This document shows positions 37,954 through 47,541 of a stretch of 64,000 bases of DNA, in pieces. Each line of letters opens with the position of its first letter. Position 1 is the stretch's first letter. Under the pieces are notes generated by a model. That model searched no databases and had not been told where the DNA came from. It saw only the letters and a list, made by a program, of their open reading frames with translations. This DNA is from Fidelibacterota bacterium (GTDB taxonomy: Bacteria; Fidelibacterota; Fidelibacteria; Fidelibacterales; Fidelibacteraceae), in NCBI GenBank assembly GCA_028718545.1, contig JAQULT010000001.1, positions 86,206 to 150,205 on the forward strand, written 5' to 3'. The position numbers and the translations under genes are program-made.

Positions 37954-40293
37954 CTATAACAAAACCCGGTCTGCGATCTCGCGGAAATGCTCTACAAAAC
38001 AGAACTGCATTCCCGTCCTGACCATGTCCGGGACCTTTTCAAGATCCGATTGATTGGCTTTGGGAAGGATGACCGTTTTTATGCCCATGCGTTTGGCGGC
38101 CGTGACCTTTTCCCGCACGCCGCCGATCGGCAATACGCGTCCCCGCAGGGAAATTTCCCCGGTCATCGCTACGTCATGACGAACTTTGCGCCCGCTCAGG
38201 CAGGAGAGCAAGGCCGCGGTCACGGTTACGCCGGCGGAAGGACCGTCCTTGGGAATGGCGGCCGCAGGAAAATGGATATGGATATCCTGATTGAAAAAAG
38301 AAACCGCTTCGATCCGGTACTTTTCCGCCGATGAGCGAAGGTAACTGATGGCGGTCTCCACGGATTCCTTCATAACGTCCCCAAGCTGACCGGTGCTGTG
38401 GTAATTCCCTTTTCCGGGCATCAGCGTCACCTCGACCGGCAGCACATCACCGCCACTGTCGGTATAGGCCAGCCCCACAACAATTCCGACCTCGTCGCGA
38501 TCCGGAAGATTGTCCTTGAAGATCTTCTTCGGACCAAGGAATTCCTCTATATTCTTTTTGCTGAAAAACACCCGGGGCTGTGCCGGATCCTTAGCAAAAA
38601 GGCGGGCGCTCTTGCGGCAGACCCGGGCGATCTCGCGTTCCAGGGCCCGTACGCCCGCTTCCATGGTGTAATGCTCAATGATCAGTTCAATGGAACCCGG
38701 GGAAAAACGCAGTTGCCCCGGCTTGATCCCGTTTTGCTCTAATTGGCGGGGAATAAGGAATTGCCGGGCGATCTGGGCTTTTTCGGGAGTGATGTAACCG
38801 GGCAGACTGATGAGTTCCATACGGTCCAGCAGGGCGGGAGGAATATTGTGTGTACTGTTTGCCGTTGCGATAAAGAAGACCCGTGACAGATCAAAAGCCA
38901 CTTCCAGGTAATTGTCGCGGAAGTCCTTGTTTTGTTCCGGATCCAGCACTTCCAGCAGGGCGGAGGAGGGATCGCCGCGAAAATCACTGCCGATCTTGTC
39001 AACCTCGTCCAGCATGATCACGGGATTCTGCGACCCGCATTTTTTTACATATTGAATAATACGCCCCGGCATAGAACCGATATAGGTCTTGCGGTGTCCC
39101 CGTATCTCGGCCTCGTCCCGCATGCCGCCCACGGAAAAACGGATGAATTGCCGGTTCATGGCACGGGCGATGCTTTTTCCCAGGGAAGTTTTCCCGACTC
39201 CCGGAGGACCGACCAGACAAAGAATGGGGCTCTTAACATCACTGTGTAATTTGAGGACGGAAAGGAATTCCAGAATACGTTCTTTGATATCCTGCAGCCC
39301 GTAATGGTCCTCCTCCAGGATCGCGGAAGCGCGTTCAACATCCAGATTGTCATCGGTATAGCGGCCCCAGGGCAATTCCAGCATCCAGTCGATATAGCTC
39401 TTGCTGACGGTATATTCAGATGAATACGGCGACATCATGGAAAGCCGTTCGATCTCTTTGGTCACTGCGGTTCTGGCCTCTTCGGTCAATGCGATTTTTT
39501 TCGCCAGCTTGTACAGGTCCCGGATCTCCGGGTCCTCATCCTCCGATTCCCCCAGCTCTTTTTTTATGGCCTCGATCTGCTCCCGCAGAATAAATTCCCG
39601 CTGCTGACGGTTCACTTCGTCGTTGATATGATCGTTGATACGGGTATTCAACTCAATGATCTTAAGCTCTTTCCGCAGGGATATCAGAAGCAGTTCAAGA
39701 CGTTTTTGGACATTTAGTTCGGTAAGGAAGCGGTATTTTTCCGAGACCGGGATACTCAGGGCGGAGGCAATAAGGTCCGAAAGCTTTCCGGGATCCTCCA
39801 CGCCGAAGAGCACATCCTGCATTTCATCGGGAAATATCGGCGAAATACTGATAATGCGCTGGAAAAGTTCGGAAACCGAGCGGATATAGGCTTCGGATTT
39901 GAGCTTTGGAGCTGCTTTTTCGCGAAGTTCGCTTACCTGCGCAATGCGGTACGGCATATCGCTTTGGATTTCATCGCTGATACGGATGCGGTAGAGGCCG
40001 CGCAAAAGAATACGCACGTTGCCGTCGCCGACCTGAATGATCTTTAGAATAGAACAGGCTACGCCCGTGTCATAAAGCTTCTCTTCCTCGCTTTCCAGGT
40101 TTTCCGGAATGATCCGGGTGAATACGCCTAGGATCTTATTGTCCTTAAGTGTATCCTGGATCAGCTGTTGCTGTTCCTCTTCGCGGATCATGACCGGAAA
40201 AATTATATTGGGAAGCGGAACAACGCCTTCGAGCGGCAGGATTCGCAAGGTTCCCTGCGGCAGTTCCGACTTGATCTTCCGGCTTTTTGTCAT
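37954..40293 (-). CDS. lon: Lon ATP-dependent protease
   Basis: Lon degrades misfolded and regulatory proteins in the cytoplasm. The 779-residue product has the N-terminal substrate-binding LON domain (about 15-210), a helical region, an AAA+ module with Walker A GPPGVGKT at 362-369 and Walker B VIMLDEVDK, and the C-terminal protease with the Ser-Lys dyad S687 (KDGPSAGVT) and K729. Length and domain order are normal for LonA. It lies 31 bp upstream of the diphosphoglycerate synthetase homologue on the same strand. Confidence 0.98.
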   Translation of the reverse strand: MTKSRKIKSELPQGTLRILPLEGVVPLPNIIFPVMIREEEQQQLIQDTLKDNKILGVFTRIIPENLESEEEKLYDTGVACSILKIIQVGDGNVRILLRGLYRIRISDEIQSDMPYRIAQVSELREKAAPKLKSEAYIRSVSELFQRIISISPIFPDEMQDVLFGVEDPGKLSDLIASALSIPVSEKYRFLTELNVQKRLELLLISLRKELKIIELNTRINDHINDEVNRQQREFILREQIEAIKKELGESEDEDPEIRDLYKLAKKIALTEEARTAVTKEIERLSMMSPYSSEYTVSKSYIDWMLELPWGRYTDDNLDVERASAILEEDHYGLQDIKERILEFLSVLKLHSDVKSPILCLVGPPGVGKTSLGKSIARAMNRQFIRFSVGGMRDEAEIRGHRKTYIGSMPGRIIQYVKKCGSQNPVIMLDEVDKIGSDFRGDPSSALLEVLDPEQNKDFRDNYLEVAFDLSRVFFIATANSTHNIPPALLDRMELISLPGYITPEKAQIARQFLIPRQLEQNGIKPGQLRFSPGSIELIIEHYTMEAGVRALEREIARVCRKSARLFAKDPAQPRVFFSKKNIEEFLGPKKIFKDNLPDRDEVGIVVGLAYTDSGGDVLPVEVTLMPGKGNYHSTGQLGDVMKESVETAISYLRSSAEKYRIEAVSFFNQDIHIHFPAAAIPKDGPSAGVTVTAALLSCLSGRKVRHDVAMTGEISLRGRVLPIGGVREKVTAAKRMGIKTVILPKANQSDLEKVPDMVRTGMQFCFVEHFREIADRVLL

Positions 40294-40470
40294 GGTATAC
40301 TACTCCCTTGCATCCTGTAATTTAATAAAAATTAAGGCTGAAAGCTATGGCATAAAGTGTTGATTTGTTGTTTTATCCTTCTGCGGCCGCGTAAAGTCCG
40401 GGTCCGGACGCATCCCGGTTCATGATTCTTTGAGGAAATGAAGAACGCTTCTACGGATATTCAAAGTGAA

Positions 40471-41733
40471 TTAAGATTTTACTGCAGCGGCAGCGGAGCG
40501 GCCGGCCACAAATCCGCTGGACCAGGCGATCTGCAGATTGAAGCCGCCGGTCGCGGCATCCAGATCCATGATCTCCCCGGCAAAAAAGAGCCCGGGCAAT
40601 ACCTTGCTTTCCAGGGTTGAGGGATTTACCTCTTTCAGTTCGATGCCGCCGGCCGTAATAATGGCTTCGTTCCAGCCGCGAAATCCCGACAGTTCAAAGC
40701 GCAGGTCTTTCAGCGAATCCAGGATATGCCGGCGTTCTTCCGCGTTGATGCGGCTGCAGAATTTTTCCGCATCCAGGCCGGCTTCCCTGCAAAAGGGAAG
40801 GATCATACTGAGCGGAAGAAGGGTTTTGAGCATCGTCTTTAATTTTGATTTTCCGTGCAGACCCAGTTCGCGGATCAGGCGCGCATCTAGGGCGGTATTG
40901 TCCAGCGCGGGCTTGCAGTCCAGACGGATCTCCGCTTTGCGTTTTTGTTCAAGGGCTTCCACTGCTTCCCGGCTCAGATCGAGAATTATGGGACCAGACA
41001 GTCCAAAATGGGTAAAGAGCATTTCCCCGAAGCGGCTGCCTTGCCGCTTGCCGTCCACCCAAAGTTCAATACGAACGTTTTTAAGGGAAAGTCCCTGCAG
41101 AGCCGGAGCCAGTTTCCCGTAGCATTCCAGGGGCACTAGTGCGGGGAAGGGTTTTCGGATCGAATGCCCGCATTCCTCTGCCAGCCGGTAGCCGTCGCCG
41201 CTGCTGCCGGTAGCCGGATAGGACCTTCCGCCGCAAGCAAGAATGCCGGCTGCCGCATGATAGCGCTGCTCTCCGCGGGTCCGCACCCCGGAAAATCGCC
41301 CCTCTTCCAGCAGGATTTCCTGAACCGCTTCTTCATAGCGGATCTCAACCCCACCCTCCGTATTCCAGTTCAGCAGGGCATTTAGAACATCCATGGAACG
41401 CTGGGATTGCGGAAAAACGCGACGGCCGCGTTCTTCGAGGGTCATCAGACCTAAACGGTGAAAGAAACTTAAAGTGTCAGATACAAAGAAACGGTTGAAC
41501 ATAGGACGGCAAAATTTGGGGAGGGGATAGATCTGCCGTAAATATTCGGAAATGTCGCTATTGTTAGTGATATTGCAGCGGCCCTTACCGGTGATTAGCA
41601 GTTTTCGGCCGGGACGGGGCATCGATTCCAGCAGCAGGACCCGCGCACCGTTTTCCGCTGCAGTACCCGCAGCCATCAATCCCGCCGCACCGGCACCCAT
41701 CACGATCACATCATATTTTTCCTGCTCAAGCAT
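40471..41733 (-). CDS. BaiN/HI0933-family flavoprotein
   Basis: A 420-residue NAD(P)/FAD-dependent oxidoreductase of the HI0933 (BaiN, aminoacetone oxidase-like) family. The FAD fold is VMGAGAAGLMAAGTAAENGA. The family motif GRKLLITGKGRCNITN follows and LFFAGEIMDLDAATGGFNLQIAWSSG is near the C-terminus (read in parts). The physiological substrate of most members is unknown. The 177-bp gap to lon contains the inverted repeat GTCCGG/CCGGAC at 40396-40409 and no gene. Upstream of its ATG the sequence passes within about 55 bp into inverted-repeat arm A. Confidence 0.92.
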   Translation of the reverse strand: MLEQEKYDVIVMGAGAAGLMAAGTAAENGARVLLLESMPRPGRKLLITGKGRCNITNNSDISEYLRQIYPLPKFCRPMFNRFFVSDTLSFFHRLGLMTLEERGRRVFPQSQRSMDVLNALLNWNTEGGVEIRYEEAVQEILLEEGRFSGVRTRGEQRYHAAAGILACGGRSYPATGSSGDGYRLAEECGHSIRKPFPALVPLECYGKLAPALQGLSLKNVRIELWVDGKRQGSRFGEMLFTHFGLSGPIILDLSREAVEALEQKRKAEIRLDCKPALDNTALDARLIRELGLHGKSKLKTMLKTLLPLSMILPFCREAGLDAEKFCSRINAEERRHILDSLKDLRFELSGFRGWNEAIITAGGIELKEVNPSTLESKVLPGLFFAGEIMDLDAATGGFNLQIAWSSGFVAGRSAAAAVKS

Positions 41734-41786
41734 GCGTGAATATAGGCGAATCCAAAGTGAGGAACAATGATATAATCAGACAAAAA

Positions 41787-42280
41787 CGGAGATGAGAAAT
41801 GTTATGAGTTCATGGCACGGCAGTTATTGATTGTTTTGCGGTTTTGGCAGGTTTCCGGAGTTTTTTTGCCCGCGATGAACGGGATAGTTTTAGACAGGAT
41901 ACCCGGATGTTCTTTAGACAGGATCATCCCGGAGGGATCCCTTTGGGACTGGATATACAGGATAGTTTTCTTTGACAGGATAATCCCAAAGGGATCCCCA
42001 TGGGACAGGATATACAGGATGTTAATTAGATAAAATATAAGGGATATTGTTTTTGTTCTCGACGCCTCGACAACTCGACAGCTCAATGTTCTTTTAGACA
42101 GAATACACAGGATAGCTTTCATTGATAAAACATACCGGATATTGTTTGCTCTCGACAACTCGAAAGCCAGACAGTTCGACATTCTTTTGAACCTTGAACC
42201 TTGAACTTTGAGCTTAGAACGCTGAGCGCTGGGAGTTTGCGTTTTGAGTCAATTATTTTGAGTCAAATTATTTGAGTCAA
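41787..42280. repeat. inverted-repeat arm A
   Basis: The stretch 41734-42276 has no credible gene. Positions 41801-42080 are, by base-by-base reading, identical to the reverse complement of 49429-49708 (280 bp). Positions about 42155-42280 match 49135-49260 with only two or three differences. The region is built from modules such as ATCCTGT, GGGATCCC and TCGAC plus a TGAGTCAA array (42244-42280). The fumarase beta stop codon (42277-42279) lies inside the last TGAGTCA. The ORFs visible in it are by-products of the repeat. Confidence 0.92.
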
Positions 42281-42855
42281 ATTATTTTCCCCAAGCGCGT
42301 TTTGCTGATCTTTTCGATGTCCCTGTACAGGGAATTACCGTGGGTATCCATGCTTACCATGACAGGGAAATCACGGACCTTCATCAGCCAGAGGGCTTCG
42401 GGCATTCCAAAAGCTTCAAGCCGGAAAACGGCTTCCACCGACTCGACGGTATTGGCGTAAAGCACCGCCGCTCCGCCGACGGCACTGCAGTATACCGTTC
42501 CGTATTCCCGCAGGGCTTCCGCGGTTTCAGGACCCATACCGCCTTTTCCGATAATGCAGCGGATACCGTATTTGCGGATGAGCCCGGCCATATAAGGTTC
42601 CTGACGCAGGGAACTGGTCGGTCCGGCGGCTTTACAGATCCAGACATCTCCCTGTTTCTGCATAATGGGACCACAATGGTAAAGGGCGCCTCCGTCCAAA
42701 AGGGGCTGCAGTTCATGCGAATTCTTTTCCGCCAGCCAGCGATGAGCACGGTCCCGCGCAGTAATAAGGGTGCCGTTCAGCAGGAGCCGCTGCCCCGCGC
42801 GCAGTTCACGGACCGTTTTTTCTTCTGCCGGTATTTGAAAACGGCGTTGCTGCAT
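42277..42855 (-). CDS. class I fumarate hydratase, beta subunit
   Basis: A 192-residue small subunit of the two-subunit, iron-sulfur, oxygen-labile fumarase/tartrate dehydratase family, corresponding to the C-terminal part of FumA. Motifs include LLNGTLITARDRAHRWL, HCGPIM, and GPTSSLR with KGGMG. I chose the ATG at 42855 because it overlaps the alpha stop as TGATG and has AGGGGGAG upstream; a TTG at 42876 is less likely. Its stop codon is inside the TGAGTCA array of repeat arm A. Confidence 0.9.
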   Translation of the reverse strand: MQQRRFQIPAEEKTVRELRAGQRLLLNGTLITARDRAHRWLAEKNSHELQPLLDGGALYHCGPIMQKQGDVWICKAAGPTSSLRQEPYMAGLIRKYGIRCIIGKGGMGPETAEALREYGTVYCSAVGGAAVLYANTVESVEAVFRLEAFGMPEALWLMKVRDFPVMVSMDTHGNSLYRDIEKISKTRLGKII

Positions 42856-43730
42856 CAGCAATCTCCCCCTATGCAAATTTCACTCCGCCGGCAAGCCCAG
42901 CACATGTATGCGACCGAAACAAAGTAAGAGGCGGGCAGACGGTGGATGGCACCGGCTTTCACGCCCAGGACCGTTGTATGTCCGCCCAGACCCATCGGAC
43001 CGATACCCAGCTGATTGAGCTTAAGGAACAACTCCTCTTCCAGAGCTTTCAGCGCCGCTTCGGGATTGCTGTCTTCCAGGTTACGGAAGAGTTGCTCTTT
43101 TGCACATTGCAGGCTGCCGGCACGGTCGCCTCCGATGCCGATGCCGATAATGCCCGGAGCGCAGCCTTTACCTTGCGCGCGGTAAATCGCATCGGTGACA
43201 CAGCGCATAACGCCGGAAAGATCGCGTTCCGCCCTGAGTTCCCTGTCAGGAAGGCTGTATTGCACTGAAACATTCTCACTTCCGCCGCCTTTCAGCAGGC
43301 AGCGGATCCGTACAAACGCTGCATCGTGTTCATGAAAAGAAAATTGCGGGAATCCTCTGCCGCGATTGTCCCCGGAATTCTTTTCCGTCAGCGGATCGAC
43401 GGCGTTCGGGCGCAGATAACCTTGTTCCGTTGCCCGGACAATGACTTTTTCAACAGCATGCTGCAGACTGCGGACCGAAAGTTGCTGCGGATATGCAATA
43501 TGAAAAAGCGGAAAACCGGTATCCTGACAGAGAGGTTGCCGCTGTTTCGCCGCCAGCGTGGCATTCTCCAGGATCGCGTGCAGATTCCTTTCGGCCACTG
43601 AGCCGGGCTTTTCCCGGTCCAGCGCCTTTTCCAGGGCAGCACGCACATCCGGAGGCAATTCGCAGGAACAACGGATGATCAGGTCCAGCGCGGACCGTTC
43701 AACATCCTGTATGGTAAAATTCAGATTCAT
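42855..43730 (-). CDS. class I fumarate hydratase, alpha subunit
   Basis: A 291-residue large subunit of the class I Fe-S hydratase that interconverts fumarate and malate. Cluster-ligand regions are PLCQDTGFPLF and GKGCAPGIIGIGIGGDRAG; a further motif is NLNQLGIGPMGLGGHTT near the C-terminus. It follows korB by only 2 bp and is coupled to the beta gene by one-base overlap. This forms a korA-korB-fumarase operon of C4/C5 carboxylic acid steps. TtdAB-like tartrate dehydratase is an alternative, but the context favours fumarase. Confidence 0.92.
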   Translation of the reverse strand: MNLNFTIQDVERSALDLIIRCSCELPPDVRAALEKALDREKPGSVAERNLHAILENATLAAKQRQPLCQDTGFPLFHIAYPQQLSVRSLQHAVEKVIVRATEQGYLRPNAVDPLTEKNSGDNRGRGFPQFSFHEHDAAFVRIRCLLKGGGSENVSVQYSLPDRELRAERDLSGVMRCVTDAIYRAQGKGCAPGIIGIGIGGDRAGSLQCAKEQLFRNLEDSNPEAALKALEEELFLKLNQLGIGPMGLGGHTTVLGVKAGAIHRLPASYFVSVAYMCWACRRSEICIGGDC

Positions 43731-43732
43731 GC

Positions 43733-44596
43733 TCAGGGCTGGAACTGCTCCAGCAGTTTATCGATCTTTGCAATACCATTAGACGCCGCTTTTGCCTTGC
43801 TGATGACATTCTGCTGAATGATCTCGTCGTAGGTCGGCCGGATCTTTTTGTAAATTACTCCTAAAGCCAGCGTATTCTCGTCATTGGCAATATCAAAAGC
43901 CTCCACCTCATTCTCGGGATTATAGTTTTCATCCAGATACCGCACGCGATCGCGCAGGATCTTGTATTGATCCTGACCGCGGAAAGTGACACAGGGCGAA
44001 AGGACTTCGATAAAGGCAAATCCGGGATGGCGGACCGCATCGACCAGGATTTTCTGAATATGCTTGGGATCGCCGGAAAAAGTCCGGGCTACAAAGGAAG
44101 CCTTGTAGGCGATAAGCATGCGCACCGGATTGAAGGTGGTACCCATATTGCCGTAATAGGTGGTTTTGGTCCTCACACCCAGCGGTGTGGTGGGGGAAGC
44201 CTGGCCTTTGGTCAGACCGTAAATATTGTTATCCAGCACAATATAGGTAATATTGATGTTTTTTCTCGCTGCATGACCGATATGACCGGCACCGATGGAA
44301 AAACCGTCCCCGTCGCCGCCGACGGCGATCACCGTGGTTTCGGGACGGCTCATTTTTACTCCGCTGGCAAAAGGAAGCACGCGGCCGTGGATGCCGTTAA
44401 AGGTATAGGCCTTCACATAGCCGGAAATGCGGCTGGAACATCCGATGCCGGAACAGACAACGGTATTGGCGGTATCGAGCTGCAGTTCTTCCAGTGCTTT
44501 GTACAGTGCATTAAGGAATCCGAAATCGCCGCAACCGGGACACCAGATCGGTTTGAGCTCACTGCGGTATTCCGCTGCCTTTTTTGCCTCGTTCAT
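43733..44596 (-). CDS. korB: 2-oxoacid:ferredoxin oxidoreductase, beta subunit
   Basis: A 287-residue thiamine pyrophosphate-binding subunit. Motifs are WCPGCGDFGFLNALYKAL, CSGIGCSSR, GDGDGFSIGAGHIGHAARKN and DNNIYGLTKGQASPTT. This is the KorB/PorB-like type, which with KorA converts 2-oxoglutarate (or another 2-oxoacid) to the CoA ester while reducing ferredoxin. I used the ATG at 44596, which overlaps the korA stop (ATGA) and has GGAGG 7 nt upstream. Confidence 0.93.
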   Translation of the reverse strand: MNEAKKAAEYRSELKPIWCPGCGDFGFLNALYKALEELQLDTANTVVCSGIGCSSRISGYVKAYTFNGIHGRVLPFASGVKMSRPETTVIAVGGDGDGFSIGAGHIGHAARKNINITYIVLDNNIYGLTKGQASPTTPLGVRTKTTYYGNMGTTFNPVRMLIAYKASFVARTFSGDPKHIQKILVDAVRHPGFAFIEVLSPCVTFRGQDQYKILRDRVRYLDENYNPENEVEAFDIANDENTLALGVIYKKIRPTYDEIIQQNVISKAKAASNGIAKIDKLLEQFQP

Positions 44597-46383
44597 CGGC
44601 TGGCCTCCATATCTTTCCATTCTTCAATGATCTTGTTCAGGATCTCTTCGACCGTAAAGGGCGATCCGCCGGCCTTGGCGTAGGCGACATCCTTCACACC
44701 GTAATCGCCAAAGCGGATAAATCCGCGCAGATAACGTTTGAACTGCCCGGAAAAAGACATTTCGGGAATGATAACCCGCTTTTTGCTTTTCATGAATTCG
44801 TTGAAGGGGTCCAGTAAAAAGGGATAGATCAGCTGCGGGATCAGTGCCCCGACAGCAATTCCCATTGCGTTTGCTTTATTCACGGCCTCTTTGACGGCGC
44901 CTTTGGTCGAACCCCAGGCGATCACGCCAAGCTGAGCATCCAGGGGACCGTAAAAGCGTTCGAAGCGGAATTCTTCTTTTATTTGTTCAAATTTCTTCCA
45001 GCGTTTTTCCGTCATCTTCTGATGCGATGCCGCATCGCCGCGCGGATAACCCCGTTCGTCATGCTCCAATCCGGAAGCGTGATATTCACCGCCGGCAATA
45101 CCCGGAAAGCTCATGGGAGACACGCCGGATTCCGTAAACTGATAACGGCGGTAATCCTTTAGCTGTTCTTCATCGGGAACATCACGGGTATAGACTTTCC
45201 GGAAACCTTCCTTGCTGCCCCGGATCGCATCGGGATTCACGGATTCGGTGCGGTGTGCAATAAACTGATCCGAGAGAACGATCACGGGCATCTGATATTT
45301 TTCGGAAATATAGAATGCCATCACGGTACAGTCGAAGCAGTCCTCCACATCACAGGGAGCGATCACCACGCGCGCGGAATCTCCCGTGGAGCCCCAGATG
45401 GCCTGCATCAAGTCGGCCTGTTCCGTTTTGGTCGGCAATCCGGTGGAGGGGCCGCCGCGCTGGACATTGATGATCACGACCGGGATCTCAGCCATGGAAG
45501 CCAGACCGATGCCTTCCGTCATCAGGGAGATCCCCGGACCCGAAGTGGCGGTCATGGCTTTTCTGCCGGCAAAGGAAGCACCGATAATGGCATTGATTGA
45601 GGCCAGTTCATCTTCCATCTGCATGGTAATGCCGTCGCGCTGCGGCAGATAACGGGATATCCACTCCATGATCTCCGTAGAGGGTGTAATCGGATATCCG
45701 GCATAGAATTCCAGTCCGGCATAAATAGCACCCATGGCAACCGCTTCATTACCCTGCATCACCAGCCTTGGTGAGCGGATCTCGTATTCAAAACGCAGCG
45801 GATCTTTTTTCTCGATATGCTCACGGACATAATCGATCCCGGCCTGCATGGCTTTGATGTTGCTTTCGATGATATCATCGGTCTTGGTCTTGAATTTCTT
45901 CTTTACGGACTTGTTCAGTGCTTCTTTGGGGAGGGTGAACAACTCGCTAATGGCGCCCAGCATTACTATGTTCTTCGCAAGATTGGAACCCGTCTGCTCC
46001 GTTGCCAGTTTCGAGAAGGGGATCTTATACCAATTGGTGCGTTGCAGTTCGTTCAGGGGAATGCTGTCATCACTCATGGGATCATCGGTATCACTGACAA
46101 TGACCGCATCTTCCTGCAACAGCAATTCGGATTTGAAGCGCAGAAAATTACTCCAGCTAAGGACCACCATCACATCGATACGGTCACCCTGCGACTGTAC
46201 GGGGAGGTCGCTGATGCGTACCCGGACCGAGCTTTCGCCGCCCCGGATCTGCGCGCCGAAGCTTTTGAGCATAAAAACAAAAAGGCCGTCACTGGATGCC
46301 GCATTAACCAGGATCTCTCCCGCAGAGACCACACCGTCACCGCCGGAACCGGCAATACCGATCACGATATTCCTGTTGTTCAA
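44593..46383 (-). CDS. korA: 2-oxoacid:ferredoxin oxidoreductase, fused gamma-alpha subunit
   Basis: A 596-residue subunit with the gamma domain first (about 1-190, GIAGSGGDGVVSAGEIL and MLKSFGAQIRGGESS) and the alpha domain after (about 195-590, with GNEAVAMGAIYAGLEFYAG, GYPITPSTEIMEW and TATSGPGISLMTEGIGLA). This gamma-alpha fusion is typical of KorA-type enzymes. No delta ferredoxin subunit is encoded beside it, so an external ferredoxin must serve. The enzyme works either in oxidative or in reductive TCA direction; the direction cannot be told from sequence. Confidence 0.93.
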   Translation of the reverse strand: MNNRNIVIGIAGSGGDGVVSAGEILVNAASSDGLFVFMLKSFGAQIRGGESSVRVRISDLPVQSQGDRIDVMVVLSWSNFLRFKSELLLQEDAVIVSDTDDPMSDDSIPLNELQRTNWYKIPFSKLATEQTGSNLAKNIVMLGAISELFTLPKEALNKSVKKKFKTKTDDIIESNIKAMQAGIDYVREHIEKKDPLRFEYEIRSPRLVMQGNEAVAMGAIYAGLEFYAGYPITPSTEIMEWISRYLPQRDGITMQMEDELASINAIIGASFAGRKAMTATSGPGISLMTEGIGLASMAEIPVVIINVQRGGPSTGLPTKTEQADLMQAIWGSTGDSARVVIAPCDVEDCFDCTVMAFYISEKYQMPVIVLSDQFIAHRTESVNPDAIRGSKEGFRKVYTRDVPDEEQLKDYRRYQFTESGVSPMSFPGIAGGEYHASGLEHDERGYPRGDAASHQKMTEKRWKKFEQIKEEFRFERFYGPLDAQLGVIAWGSTKGAVKEAVNKANAMGIAVGALIPQLIYPFLLDPFNEFMKSKKRVIIPEMSFSGQFKRYLRGFIRFGDYGVKDVAYAKAGGSPFTVEEILNKIIEEWKDMEASR

Positions 46384-46632
46384 CCTACTCTCCTTAATAT
46401 TTTTATTATTACAGAAATTTTATTCCTTAAAGACGAAAACGCCGTTCAGCGTCTTGATCTCCCTCCCGTAATTTTATTTGTTTCAACCACTTAAATCAAC
46501 TGGTTTTGTGTTTGTTGCCTGTCTGATCAATTCACGTTCAAACTTAGCCATAATTCAAGATGAATGTCAACCTGATTTGCATATTTTTCGTATTAATTTT
46601 GGTTTTTGTCCCACGCTTATTTAATTTTGCGC

Positions 46633-47541
46633 ATGATCGCCAAAATGACCCGGACAAATATCATGCTGTTGAGTGCAGCACTTCTGTGGGGACTTGGATT
46701 CGTAGCTCAGCGGGACGGCATGTCCTATGTGGGTCCTTTTACCTATTCCGCTTTTCGTTTCGGGATTGGTCTGATCGCACTTCTGCCGGTTTATTTGTTG
46801 ACCCGCAGACAGGAGAAAAAAATCCCCGCCGGCCGGAAAACGGTTCTGAGGGCAGGCCTTCTGGTCGGTTTGTTTTTATTTCTTGCAGTGTCGGCACAAC
46901 AGATCGGACTGATGACCAGCACTGCCGCCAAAGCCGGTTTTATTACCAGTCTGTATATGATCCTGGTCCCGGTCTTCGGGCTTTTTCTGGGCCAGCGGAC
47001 AACGATGATGGTTTGGGTCAGCATTGCGCTTGCGCTCTGCGGCGTTTATCTGATGGCGGTCACGGGAAATTTCAGGATCCTTCCCGGCGATCTCTGGGTA
47101 CTGCTTTGTGCCGTGCTTTGGGCGGTCCATTTTCTCTTTATTGCACATTATTCTTCCCGCGTAGGTCCCATACGTCTTTCCATGATGCAGTTTTTACTCT
47201 GTGCCATATTGAGTGCCTTAACGGCGTTTTTTACGGAATCGCTTTCCCTGTCGGCTCTGACCGCTGCACTTCCCTCTCTGCTTTACGGTGGTATCGGAGC
47301 GGTGGGGATCGCCTATACCCTGCACGTGGTGGCATTGCGGGATGCCAATCCCGCTTACGCTTCCCTTATACTGAGTATGGAAAGCGTCTTTGCGGCTCTG
47401 GGCGGCTGGCTGATCCTGAGCGAAGGAATGAGCACCCGCCAGCTGATCGGCGCCGCGCTGATCCTGTTTGCCGTTCTGCTTACGCAACTCCGTTTGCGTC
47501 CGCAGGCAAGGGCGATCATTCGACAAGGAGATGAAACATGA
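46633..47541 (+). CDS. EamA/DMT-family transporter
   Basis: An inner-membrane exporter or importer of the drug/metabolite family with two EamA domains and about ten helices, about 302 residues. The N-terminus contains LLSAALLWGLGFVAQRDGM and the second repeat ends LSMESVFAALGGWLILSEGM, both typical. No clear ribosome site marks the start; ATGs at 46633 and 46645 or a TTG at 46606 are possible. It begins the plus-strand half of the segment between the inverted repeats and overlaps the next gene by 4 nt. The substrate is unknown; coupling to a homocysteine methyltransferase gene hints at an amino acid or sulfur compound. Confidence 0.85.
   Translation: MIAKMTRTNIMLLSAALLWGLGFVAQRDGMSYVGPFTYSAFRFGIGLIALLPVYLLTRRQEKKIPAGRKTVLRAGLLVGLFLFLAVSAQQIGLMTSTAAKAGFITSLYMILVPVFGLFLGQRTTMMVWVSIALALCGVYLMAVTGNFRILPGDLWVLLCAVLWAVHFLFIAHYSSRVGPIRLSMMQFLLCAILSALTAFFTESLSLSALTAALPSLLYGGIGAVGIAYTLHVVALRDANPAYASLILSMESVFAALGGWLILSEGMSTRQLIGAALILFAVLLTQLRLRPQARAIIRQGDET

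Noticed and set aside
40396..40409. GTCCGG/CCGGAC hairpin as a terminator of the BaiN-type gene
   Set aside because: It lacks a T-run on the minus strand and sits about 60 bp past the stop; it is recorded only as an inverted repeat within the gap.
41802..42182. Open frame of 126 codons in repeat arm A, and its 94-codon twin at 49423-49707 in arm B
   Set aside because: Both are translations of the same short-module repeat in inverted copies. The products are low in complexity and resemble no family, and no ribosome site precedes them. The long frame follows from the repeat period.
46384..46605. Divergent strand switch as a replication origin
   Set aside because: No dnaA or dnaN, no cluster of DnaA boxes and no AT-rich unwinding repeat was seen; it looks like an ordinary divergent promoter region.
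46560..47534. 324-codon frame overlapping the EamA transporter
   Set aside because: The translation is polar, Arg/Gly/Ser-rich and unlike any family, while the overlapping frame encodes a clear ten-helix EamA protein.
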